Source of the DNA: an uncultured Collinsella sp.
GTDB taxonomy: Bacteria; Actinomycetota; Coriobacteriia; Coriobacteriales; Coriobacteriaceae
Length of the DNA: 6,407 nt
Direction of reading: 5' to 3'
Assembly: GCA_902494945.1 (NCBI GenBank)
Contig: CABUVF010000125.1
Location: forward strand, 1-6,407
The notes under the pieces are model-generated. The model was not told the DNA's origin. It saw only the letters and a list, made by a program, of their open reading frames with translations, and made no database searches. The position numbers were made by a program, and so were the translations under genes. This document shows positions 1 through 5,705 of this stretch, one piece after another (position 1 is the stretch's first letter; each line of letters begins with the position of its first letter).

Positions 1-338
1 CGATTCTCGGCCTGGGCATTGTTGACCAGATCCTCGATGCTGTAGCCGCGAAGCGTGAGCTTGCCCTGATCGGGCACGACCTTTCCGTCGACCTTGTTGT
101 AGCCGTGCACATCCGAGATACGAGTGAGACCCGCGACCACGCCCGAGCCGTCGGCATTGCGCAGGCCGCGCTTGACATTGTGCTCGACAAACAGGCCCTC
201 GTCATAAGGGTCGGTCGGCAGGCCGTGGTAGAGGTTTTCGCTCTCAGACGAAATCTGGCGGCTCGCCTCGTAATCCAGAACCAGGCGGCTCAGGTGATCG
301 TCGAAGCGGTAGTAGATTTTCTTGGCGTCGTAGGCCAT
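1..338 (-). CDS. Citrate synthase, N-terminal part (cut by window edge)
   Basis: Citrate synthase condenses oxaloacetate with acetyl-CoA to give citrate and CoA, the entry step of the TCA cycle and of glutamate synthesis; it is cytoplasmic. Reading leftward from the ATG at 338-336 gives 112 open codons to the window edge. Residues around 55-100 carry the family hallmark seen in Gram-positive citrate synthases: NVKRGLRNADGSGVVAGLTR, then a DVHGYN stretch, then GKLTLRGYSIEDLV, which corresponds to the usual G-x-L-x-x-R-G-x-x-x-x-D-[IL]-V. The start is supported by a purine-rich ribosome site (GGAGAGGAG) about 6 bases upstream. The catalytic His/His/Asp residues lie in the missing part, so activity cannot be judged, nor can 2-methylcitrate synthase be excluded. 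It follows the ACT-domain gene by 77 bp on the same strand, with no clear terminator between, so the two may be co-transcribed. Confidence 0.9.
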   Translation of the reverse strand, partial: MAYDAKKIYYRFDDHLSRLVLDYEASRQISSESENLYHGLPTDPYDEGLFVEHNVKRGLRNADGSGVVAGLTRISDVHGYNKVDGKVVPDQGKLTLRGYSIEDLVNNAQAEN

Positions 339-415
339 GTGCGCTCCTCTCCGGTCCGCTTTGGGGCGGCGCGCTTGGACGATATGACGTCAAGCTGCCC
401 CGAGCGGCTTGTTCG

Positions 416-703
416 CTACAGGCGGTACATAAAGTTAAAGACGTCCTCGCGCTGGATGGACACATTGACGCCCGAAAGCTCGCCGGCCTCGGCCAGGGCC
501 TTCTGCAGCTCGGCAAAGTCGAGCTTGGACTCGGCGGTGTCGGCCAGCATGGTCATGGTGAAGATGTCCTCGATAATGGACTGCGTGATGTCGCGGATGT
601 CGACGTTGGCCTCGCCCAGAACGCGGGTGACGCCGGCGACGATGCCGGGGCGGTTCTTGCCAAGGACGGTGATGACGATACGGGAGGACGAGATCTCGGC
701 CAT
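416..703 (-). CDS. UPF0237-type ACT-domain protein (95 aa)
   Basis: This is a small stand-alone ACT domain protein, most like the UPF0237 family. ACT domains bind amino acids or similar small ligands and act as regulatory modules. Here the whole protein is one such domain, presumably a cytoplasmic dimer. Visible features are a first beta strand (residues 8-14, RIVITVL), the glycine-rich turn GKNRPGIVAGVTRVL (15-29), then NVDIRDITQSI and a second strand IFTMTML. The end, REDVFNFMYRL, matches the conserved C-terminus of the family (ED[IV]F..MHR[IL]). The length of 95 residues is close to the usual 88-95. The ATG at 703-701 has a GAAAGGG ribosome site 6 bases upstream. In many bacteria this gene precedes a PFL-like UPF0210 gene; here the next gene is citrate synthase. 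The ligand is unknown. Confidence 0.88.
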   Translation of the reverse strand: MAEISSSRIVITVLGKNRPGIVAGVTRVLGEANVDIRDITQSIIEDIFTMTMLADTAESKLDFAELQKALAEAGELSGVNVSIQREDVFNFMYRL

Positions 704-750
704 GGGAAACCCTTTCGCGTGATTGCGGCGCGCGCGGGGCGCTCCGCTAC

Positions 751-773
751 GGTACAGTGTTCATCATTGTACC
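751..773. promoter_or_regulatory. Inverted repeat over a possible -10 box upstream of the ACT gene
   Basis: GGTACAGTG at 751-759 and CATTGTACC at 765-773 are 9-base arms with one mismatch around a 5-base centre; the outer 6 bases match perfectly. Read on the minus strand, the right arm contains TACAAT (771-766), five of six matches to the -10 consensus, about 63 bases before the ACT start codon. No good -35 box is visible at 16-18 bp. The arrangement fits an operator overlapping the promoter of the ACT/citrate synthase pair. The regulator is unknown. Confidence 0.4.
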
Positions 774-937
774 TGTCTGGCGCAAAAAAGGCGCGCTCGC
801 TGCGGCGTTACATGCCTGCAACATGAGCGTAAGGGGGAAGGCCGCACGGGGAAGAGCCGTCTGGCGCGTGTCCGGCTCGTGTTGGGTTGATTTCCGATCT
901 CGGCCGAACACATTGAGCGGACAGGCCGTTCCCGCAG

Positions 938-962
938 TCAGCCGAACGCCTCCGACGGCTGA
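938..962. repeat. Inverted repeat / hairpin, 7-bp perfect arms
   Basis: TCAGCCG (938-944) pairs with CGGCTGA (956-962) around an 11-base loop. One G-T and one A-T pair could extend it outward to 9 bp. No T-run follows on either strand, so it is not a typical intrinsic terminator. It may be part of a recombinase-binding or regulatory region. The function is not known. Confidence 0.4.
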
Positions 963-979
963 TTCCGAACTGGAAGCGG

Positions 980-1043
980 AGGGCATCCCCGCCCTTCGGT
1001 AGGGGATACCGCTCCGCGGCGCATGCCGCGGGCGGCGCCCCTA
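980..1043. repeat. Overlapping, mutually exclusive GC-rich hairpins
   Basis: The larger structure (1000-1043) pairs TAGGGG (1000-1005) with CCCCTA (1038-1043), CCGC (1009-1012) with GCGG (1032-1035), and CCGCGGC (1014-1020) with GCCGCGG (1025-1031), leaving a GCAT loop, a 3/2 internal loop and a single bulged T. A competing hairpin pairs ATCCCC (985-990) with GGGGAT (1002-1007) and would use the same GGGG. A third small one pairs AGGGC (980-984) with GCCCT (991-995). Neither strand has a T-run after the stem. The site lies about 60 bp beyond the end of the recombinase remnant, where an element end or a transcription stop might be expected. Confidence 0.45.
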
Positions 1044-1099
1044 TCGGACCACCGTGACCTTAGTTGGGATGGGCCCAGCACTGCCGCGTACTCGGTGAG

Positions 1100-1825
1100 C
1101 TAGAGCCAACTGTTCGTCTTCACGTCGCGTATGGCGATATTTCGGTCGTCCGGCTCGGTGATGCCGTAGCCGAACGCCTGGAGCGTCTCGATGGACTCCT
1201 GGATCCTCTGTTGGAACATGGGACCCGGATCGACCCTCGGCCCGAGGTGCCCGCGCCAAAGGCACGGCGTGGCGCGCAGCATGTTATGGATTTTGGAGAT
1301 GGGCTCGATGTCGGCGTAGACGTTGAGCGTCGCCATGGCGTCCTTGTGGCCGAGGATCGATTGGAGCGCCTTGATATCGCCGCCTTGGCGGATCCACTGC
1401 GTTGCGAACGTGTGGCGAAGGCCGTGGAACGTGATCAGCTCGTCGTTGGTGCCCATGAGGCCGTTGGTCTCCGAGAACGTCTTGAACGCCCTGCGGATAT
1501 AGCTTGTCGTCGCGAAGGTCGCGCCCGGCTCCGACAGGATGTAGCAGTCCCCGATCTCGACCGCCCCGGTAAGGCCGCGCAAGCGCAGCTTTCCGCAGTC
1601 GATCTCGTGGGTCTCCTTCAGGAAGGGGAGTAGGCCGACCAGGTCGATGGGGATACCCCTGGCGTCATGGGTCTTGGTGTCCTTGATGAACGAACCCATT
1701 CCCTTCGCGTACGCCACCGAGTGTCTGATCGAGATCAGGCCCGTCTCGAAATCCACATCGCACCACCGAAGGCCGCAGACCTCGCCGATTCGCATCCCCG
1801 TGTGCAGGGCGAGTACGACCGCCCT
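1100..1825 (-). pseudogene. Tyrosine recombinase (phage-type integrase), N-terminally truncated
   Basis: This is the C-terminal catalytic domain of a tyrosine recombinase, the enzyme that cuts and rejoins DNA at attachment sites of phages and integrative elements. Counting from the ATG at 1795, all catalytic positions are visible: Arg2 (in TGMRIGEVCGLRW), Lys41 in the beta-hairpin, His124 and Arg127 (HGLRH), His150 (LGH) and the nucleophile Tyr160 (NVYADI). The C-terminal tail of about 70 residues looks intact and ends at TAG 1102-1100. Family-like coding continues upstream of that ATG (RAVVLALHTG, codons 1825-1796) and then runs in frame straight into the stop codon of the XRE gene. The SAM-like core-binding domain and arm-binding region, usually 150-180 residues, are absent from the window. 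No ribosome site suits the internal ATG. I read it as a deletion remnant unlikely to integrate on its own. A short expressed fragment of 231 residues is possible. Confidence 0.8.
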
Positions 1826-2077
1826 CTAATCCTCGGCGGACCAATCGAGTCCGAACTCCTTTCGGGCATCCTCTTCGCTCATGACTTCGAGAAGGTCTCC
1901 GGGTTGGCAACGAAGGGCGAGGCATAGCTGCTCGAGTGTGTTGAAGCGAATGCCGCGAATATGCCCTTTTTTAATACGGGACAGGTTCACGGGCGTGGTT
2001 CCAATCCTTTCGGCAAGTTCGTTCGAGGAAATCTTTCGCTCGGCCATGATCTTGTCGAGGCGAACAATTACGGGCAT
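1826..2077 (-). CDS. XRE/Cro-CI-type HTH regulator (YozG-like, 83 aa)
   Basis: This is a small DNA-binding regulator, almost entirely one helix-turn-helix domain. It opens MPVIVRLDKIMAERKISSNE, a typical start of the YozG-like group. The HTH spans residues 17-37 (helix SNELAERIG, turn, recognition helix TPVNLSRIKKG), followed by RFNTLEQLCLALRCQPGDLLEV, the usual final two helices. A short acidic tail (SEEDARKEFGLDWSAED) extends beyond the common family end. The ATG at 2077-2075 is preceded by AAGGAA overlapping the stop codon of the DUF2975 gene 9 bp upstream, so the two genes are translationally coupled in one operon. This regulator type is commonly encoded next to a DUF2975 membrane protein. 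It probably binds the palindrome at 2637-2655 and represses its own operon. Its TAG stop is directly followed, in the same frame, by the integrase remnant. Confidence 0.88.
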   Translation of the reverse strand: MPVIVRLDKIMAERKISSNELAERIGTTPVNLSRIKKGHIRGIRFNTLEQLCLALRCQPGDLLEVMSEEDARKEFGLDWSAED

Positions 2078-2086
2078 GGCGTTTCC

Positions 2087-2599
2087 TTACGCAATCTCGT
2101 CGGAGTCGAGGTACAGCTCTCGGGCGTACAAGAAGAGCTGGGAAAGCATGAACAGGACGATGCCGAGAACCAGAGAGGTCCAATCGAATGATGAAGCGAT
2201 CTCTTGGGCGCCGACGGCCCCCTCGCCGCCAAACATCGAAACGGAGGTTTTGAGTGAGCCGGCGTAGAGGCTGGTGGCAGCTTGAACAACGAAGAGAATG
2301 CCGAGCACCTTCAAGCATGTCGCAGACCCTTTCTTGAAGGGGTCTCCGCTCTTGATCGTCCACACGAGAACGGCGCTGAGGATGGTCGTAGCGATACCGA
2401 TGACGGCAGGGACCAATGTCGAGATCGCAAGGGCTGGATACGCGGGGGAGTCTGCAATTACAGGGTTGTCGAGCACTTCGATTGCTGGCTTTAAGGAGAA
2501 CGCCACTTGTGCGATGGCGGTGGCGCAAAGGGTCGCAGAGGCTATCGCACATGCGATGCGGAAGGAATGAAGCCGGGGAGTGCGATTGTCGGAACTCAT
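2087..2599 (-). CDS. DUF2975-type four-helix membrane protein (170 aa)
   Basis: This is an integral membrane protein of the DUF2975 type; the family has no established biochemical role. Four hydrophobic segments are visible: residues about 13-35, 56-82, 94-115 and 139-160. After the second comes KSGDPFKKGSATCLKVLGIL, which matches the family's conserved G-x-PF followed by a basic, leucine-rich helix. The loop between segments 3 and 4 contains a glycine-rich stretch (MFGGEGAVGAQ). The C-terminus is short and acidic (ELYLDSDEIA), on the cytoplasmic side if the N-terminus is inside. The start is well fixed: GGAGG lies 6 bases before the ATG at 2599-2597. It is the first gene of an operon with the XRE regulator, and the pairing of these two families is the strongest support for the call. 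It may sense membrane state or modulate the regulator; that is inference. Confidence 0.8.
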   Translation of the reverse strand: MSSDNRTPRLHSFRIACAIASATLCATAIAQVAFSLKPAIEVLDNPVIADSPAYPALAISTLVPAVIGIATTILSAVLVWTIKSGDPFKKGSATCLKVLGILFVVQAATSLYAGSLKTSVSMFGGEGAVGAQEIASSFDWTSLVLGIVLFMLSQLFLYARELYLDSDEIA

Positions 2600-2636
2600 A
2601 ATAACCTCCGAAGAATTTAAAAAACTCAGGTTACTT

Positions 2637-2655
2637 TTTAACAGTTTATGTTAAA
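2637..2655. promoter_or_regulatory. Perfect 7+7 inverted repeat, probable XRE operator
   Basis: TTTAACA (2637-2643) and TGTTAAA (2649-2655) are perfect inverted copies around a 5-base centre. The site covers the whole -10 box of the minus-strand promoter, where a bound dimer would block RNA polymerase. XRE/Cro-type dimers commonly bind palindromes of this size, and the operon encodes one, so autorepression is the simplest reading. A second, shorter inverted repeat, TTGAC (2656-2660) with GTCAA (2667-2671), abuts it and overlaps the -35 box. The sites also lie upstream of the rightward exporter operon, so they could influence both directions. Confidence 0.5.
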
Positions 2656-2671
2656 TTGACTTTGCCGTCAA
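2643..2671 (-). promoter_or_regulatory. Sigma-70-type promoter of the DUF2975/XRE operon
   Basis: On the minus strand, TTGACG (2671-2666, five of six matches to -35) and TAAACT (2648-2643, four of six matches to -10) are separated by exactly 17 bp. The -10 box lies 43 bases before the DUF2975 start codon, leaving a short leader that ends in a strong GGAGG site. The surroundings are clearly more AT-rich than the rest of the window, as expected for a promoter in a high-GC genome. Confidence 0.6.
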
Positions 2672-2678
2672 GTAATAA

Positions 2679-2701
2679 GGGCCGAGCATTTTGTTCGGCC
2701 C
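2679..2701. terminator. GC-rich hairpin in the divergent region (terminator-like or leader attenuator)
   Basis: GGGCCGAGC (2679-2687) pairs with GTTCGGCCC (2693-2701) in a 9-bp stem with one G-U pair and a 5-base ATTTT loop. On the plus strand it is followed by CCTCTGTTCC, which is poor as a terminator tail. On the minus strand the tail is TTATTACTT, moderately T-rich. No minus-strand gene lies to its right in the window, so it would stop only antisense transcription from the exporter genes, or be a relic of the locus before the exporter arrived. If the exporter promoter lies to its left, the hairpin is in the exporter mRNA leader and could attenuate it. Confidence 0.4.
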
Positions 2702-2734
2702 CTCTGTTCCGACTGGATGAGGTTAAGGTTGGCG

Positions 2735-4957
2735 ATGAATATGCTCAAAATCTCGAAGGCAATCTTTAGGTCGCTCCTCTCCTCCAGGTCACTCTGTGTT
2801 GCCGTTGTTGCGTTGATGGTTCTTTGTGCTCTGCCCGTCTTCAGGAGCGCGGCTGGCATCGACGGACGGGTTGAATACCTCGAGTCGGGAATAACCCGTG
2901 TTGAGCAGGAATTGTCAGCATCCTATGCGGATGCGCTTGTGAATGCGGGGGAGGAGGGCGTCTATACCTCTTCATCAAGCATGCCCGCGCTTCTGTACCC
3001 TCTTGCCGCGGGGCGTCTTGTCTTGGCGCCGCTCTCTCCTCTGCTTCCGTTTCTGCAGGTATCGGATGGAGCGTACTCCTTTTATGACGGATCGAAGGAG
3101 TACTTGCTATGGGCCGCAACGGCCGTTGCCGTCTCGTTCCTTGCCGCGCGTCTTAACAAACGTGAAAAACTCATCATCCAGGCACCGATGGGTGAGCTGG
3201 GCAGGCTTGTTGCATCGAGCGTATGGGCGAGTGTTTTTGCGATGCTTGCCGTCTTCGCCGTCAATCTTCCAGGGATAATCGCCGCACTTGTGAAGAATGG
3301 CCCGGGCTCGCTGTTCTATCCGATAGGCTACGTTCAATATGCGACTCCGGTTATCAAACCGGCTTGGCTGGTGTTCGCACAGACGGCCATCTTGCAATTC
3401 TTGGTGGCGGCGTTCATCTCGCTCGTCGTTCACCTTGCCGTGAAGATTGCCAATAACCCTACGCTTGGAATCGTGTTCGTATGTGCCCTGATGGGGGCGA
3501 CGATGGTTCCCGGGTATTACGGAAGATCCATCGCTTTACGTGAGTTCGCCCTGTTGAATCCCCTTACGTATGCGAACACTGAGTTGACCGTCGGCGCCTA
3601 TAGCCCGTACCCGACAACGCAGATAGTGAATCTGCCTGGACTTTGCTTCGAGCGTGGCGCGATTACCCTCGTATGCGCAATCGGGATCGAGGTGCTGGCA
3701 ATTAGCCTGCTTTGCGTTGCTGGAAAGAGCGGCTGCGCGCGCCCGATGTCCCCGATTTGTCTTGAGAGAGGTTCCTTCACCGCATCGAGAACGACAGCCC
3801 GTTCGAGCGCTTGTGCCTCCGCCGTTGCATACGTAAGAACGATGGGGAAGCTGCTCCTGCATTCTCCTGCCCTCGCCGTATGCGCGATTGCAATGTCGAC
3901 GGCGATGCTGGCCCCGGCTCTGGTCGAGGTGTTTCCTGACGCTGGTGACGTTTCCGCTGTTCGGTATAGGGATGGGGAGCTCCGTTCAATAGATCGGTAT
4001 CTAGAGCAGGACGCTGCGAATATGGACGTCGAGGGCAAAGCGGCCCTGGAAGGCATGCGAGATGCTCTTTCGGGTTTCGTGTACGCGCCCACGCCTGCGG
4101 AGGGGTTTCGAAGCCTTGCGACGTACGAGCGCGCTCGAGGCGAGCTGGGCGCGGCAGATGCGACCCTCCTGCAATCGATCGGAATCGAGCCGGAGACTCC
4201 TTCTCGTGCGGAGGCGCGCGCCCTTCTGCTCGAGTCGATCGCGAGCTTGCCGGACCCCAAGGTTTACGAGTTAAGTACGAAGATGCCCCCATTAATCCTC
4301 CTTTCCTATCTCCAGGCGGCGCTTCCTTCCTTGTTTTGGCTGTTGCCCGTGGTTGTCACATCGCTTGCGTGCACCTACCTGCGGTGCCGTTCCCTTCTGG
4401 TTTTCCAAGTCCCCGCAACAGCGCATGTGCGTTTTCTGACGGCTGTTGCGCTGTCTCTCCTGCTTGGCTTGGCGCTGCTTTTGGTGTCGATGGTTCCCGC
4501 TGCGGTTGTGTCCTTGATTAAGAACGGTGCGGGTGGATCGGAGTATCCCGTCGCTCTCATTCGGGCGGGAGCTTCGACAACGTCCATGGTGGGGGAGGCG
4601 GTGTTGTGCAGTATTCCGTTGCTGGTCATGGCATACGGCGTGATTTCCGTCGTCGCTGCGTTGACAGCAGCGATTAGCCGCAACCCCGTTGTCACCGGAG
4701 TGGTTTGCGCGGTTCTCCTGGTGTTGGGTTCGTTGAGCGCTCATGTTGAAAGCGCGGGCATGGGCGTCGCGCTGCTGGCTCCATTCGCCTCGTTTGATCC
4801 CGCTTCCCAGGTGGGGACGATTGGGTTCCTTGGGCGAGGGACGAACGCGATGCCTTTTGGAGAGGTCGTCGGCGCATCGGGCGCTCTGCTGGTGGTTTTG
4901 GGCGCCGTATCTCCGTTGATGGTGCGCCTGAGTGTCCCAAAGATCGAAAGGGGATGA
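2735..4957 (+). CDS. ABC exporter permease, fused tandem duplication (~740 aa)
   Basis: This is an integral membrane subunit of an ABC-2-like exporter, identified from its membrane layout and its overlap with the ATPase gene. It consists of two homologous halves. Half one (about 1-335) has a transmembrane helix near 20-38, an outside domain of about 80 residues, then five or so helices. Half two (about 370-740) repeats the plan with a longer outside domain of about 120 residues. Matching landmarks are LVKNGPGSLFYP (near 185) and LIKNGAGGSEYP (near 593); VHLAVKIANNPTLGIVF and VAALTAAISRNPVVTGV; LLNPLTYANTELTVGAYS and LLAPFASFDPASQVGTIG. One polypeptide could thus supply both membrane halves of the transporter. 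I chose the ATG at 2735 because AAGG lies 6 bases upstream; ATGs at 2717 (no ribosome site) and 2741 are alternatives. The stop overlaps the ATPase start region. The substrate is unknown. Confidence 0.8.
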   Translation: MNMLKISKAIFRSLLSSRSLCVAVVALMVLCALPVFRSAAGIDGRVEYLESGITRVEQELSASYADALVNAGEEGVYTSSSSMPALLYPLAAGRLVLAPLSPLLPFLQVSDGAYSFYDGSKEYLLWAATAVAVSFLAARLNKREKLIIQAPMGELGRLVASSVWASVFAMLAVFAVNLPGIIAALVKNGPGSLFYPIGYVQYATPVIKPAWLVFAQTAILQFLVAAFISLVVHLAVKIANNPTLGIVFVCALMGATMVPGYYGRSIALREFALLNPLTYANTELTVGAYSPYPTTQIVNLPGLCFERGAITLVCAIGIEVLAISLLCVAGKSGCARPMSPICLERGSFTASRTTARSSACASAVAYVRTMGKLLLHSPALAVCAIAMSTAMLAPALVEVFPDAGDVSAVRYRDGELRSIDRYLEQDAANMDVEGKAALEGMRDALSGFVYAPTPAEGFRSLATYERARGELGAADATLLQSIGIEPETPSRAEARALLLESIASLPDPKVYELSTKMPPLILLSYLQAALPSLFWLLPVVVTSLACTYLRCRSLLVFQVPATAHVRFLTAVALSLLLGLALLLVSMVPAAVVSLIKNGAGGSEYPVALIRAGASTTSMVGEAVLCSIPLLVMAYGVISVVAALTAAISRNPVVTGVVCAVLLVLGSLSAHVESAGMGVALLAPFASFDPASQVGTIGFLGRGTNAMPFGEVVGASGALLVVLGAVSPLMVRLSVPKIERG

Positions 4958-4962
4958 TCTCG

Positions 4963-5703
4963 ATGATTGGCCTTCAAACGCTGACGATCTCTTATGGAAA
5001 GAAGGTGCTCGTAGATTCGGTGGACGCTGAGTTTGCCCCGGGTACGGTCTACGGTCTCGTCGCTCCGAACGGGCATGGAAAGACGACGTTGCTGCGTGCG
5101 ATGGCAGGTTTGCCGGGTCCTCGCGTGGACGGGAGCATCGTTCTGGATGAGGTGCAGGGTACGGGTGCGAGAGAGGTCCGTTCTATGATCTTCTATGCAC
5201 CTGGTGAGGGGACGCTGCTGTATCCCGGATTGCGTGCGGAAGATCACCTCAAGATGGTTTGCGATATGTGGCCGCATGCTCGCGATATCGAAGAGATAGT
5301 GGAACAAACGCAGATAGGCGAGTTCGCGAAGATGAGGATCCGCACTCTGAGCCAGGGCATGAAGCAGCAGCTTACCCTGGCGATTGCGTATGCGACGGGC
5401 GCGCGGTACCTTCTATTAGATGAGCCCATGAACGCGCTCGACCCCAGCAGGGTGGACTTGCATTCCGAGATTCTCAGGAAGCTGGCCGATTCTGGTACGT
5501 GCATCATCATGTCATCCCACATCTTGGATTCGGTCGATAGGCTGTGCGATGAGATTCTGTTTTTGAAGGATGGGAGGCTCATTAGAAGCATTCCGCAAGA
5601 TGATGCTGCGCCGAAGTCTCCTGGATCCCATTTCGCAAAGCCTGCCGGACGCGCCGAGGGTGCGCTAAGCACGTATCGGCGACTCTACGAAAAGGGCGGG
5701 TAG
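4963..5703 (+). CDS. ABC transporter ATP-binding protein (246 aa)
   Basis: This is the cytoplasmic ATPase that powers the permease encoded just upstream. Motifs in order: Walker A GLVAPNGHGKTT (31-42, Lys40), a degenerate Q-loop region FYAPGEGTLLYPGL (77-90), signature LSQGM (129-133, in place of LSGGQ), Walker B YLLLDEP with Asp153 and Glu154, D-loop NALD (157-160) and switch His186 (MSSHIL). The layout and length fit ABC-2 exporter ATPases, with a short C-terminal tail rich in Ala and Arg. ATG 4954 overlaps the permease stop by ATGA and would give 249 residues. However, the ribosome site AAAGGGG (4947-4953) is spaced 9 bases from ATG 4963 and touches 4954, so I prefer 4963. Either way the genes are translationally coupled. 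All residues needed for hydrolysis appear present except a clear Q-loop glutamine. Confidence 0.93.
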   Translation: MIGLQTLTISYGKKVLVDSVDAEFAPGTVYGLVAPNGHGKTTLLRAMAGLPGPRVDGSIVLDEVQGTGAREVRSMIFYAPGEGTLLYPGLRAEDHLKMVCDMWPHARDIEEIVEQTQIGEFAKMRIRTLSQGMKQQLTLAIAYATGARYLLLDEPMNALDPSRVDLHSEILRKLADSGTCIIMSSHILDSVDRLCDEILFLKDGRLIRSIPQDDAAPKSPGSHFAKPAGRAEGALSTYRRLYEKGG

Positions 5704-5705
5704 AA

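Larger units (their letters stand above)
704..1099. other. Gene-free stretch rich in inverted repeats
   Basis: I see no credible gene here. The open frames lack ribosome sites and recognisable protein features, and no tRNA-like T-loop or anticodon arm is evident. What it holds: the putative operator at 751-773; an inverted repeat at 938-962; and a dense group of overlapping GC-rich hairpins at 980-1043. It separates the housekeeping citrate synthase/ACT pair from the recombinase remnant, so a left boundary (attachment site) of an integrated element could lie here. No direct repeat within the window marks it. Confidence 0.55.

Noticed and set aside
373..395. Weak inverted repeat (GCTTG ... CAAGC) between the ACT and citrate synthase genes
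   Set aside because: The arms are short with a bulge and there is no T-run, so it is not supportable as a terminator.
105..722. A 205-codon plus-strand open frame over the citrate synthase/ACT region
   Set aside because: It lies antisense to two recognisable proteins and has no family features; it is a by-product of high-GC codon use.
757..1002. Overlapping open frames of about 80 codons on both strands in the gene-free stretch
   Set aside because: There is no ribosome site, no family resemblance and odd composition, and the frames run through the hairpins; best treated as noncoding.
704..1099. Possible tRNA gene as an integration target near the recombinase remnant
   Set aside because: No acceptor stem, anticodon arm or T-loop sequence could be found on either strand.
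1064..1633. A 189-codon plus-strand open frame, rich in Arg, Leu and Glu
   Set aside because: It is antisense to the recombinase catalytic domain, whose motifs are unambiguous; it has no ribosome site.
3598..4260. A 220-codon minus-strand open frame inside the permease
   Set aside because: Its composition (very high Ser, Arg, Ala) and antisense position over the permease's outside domain mark it as a shadow.
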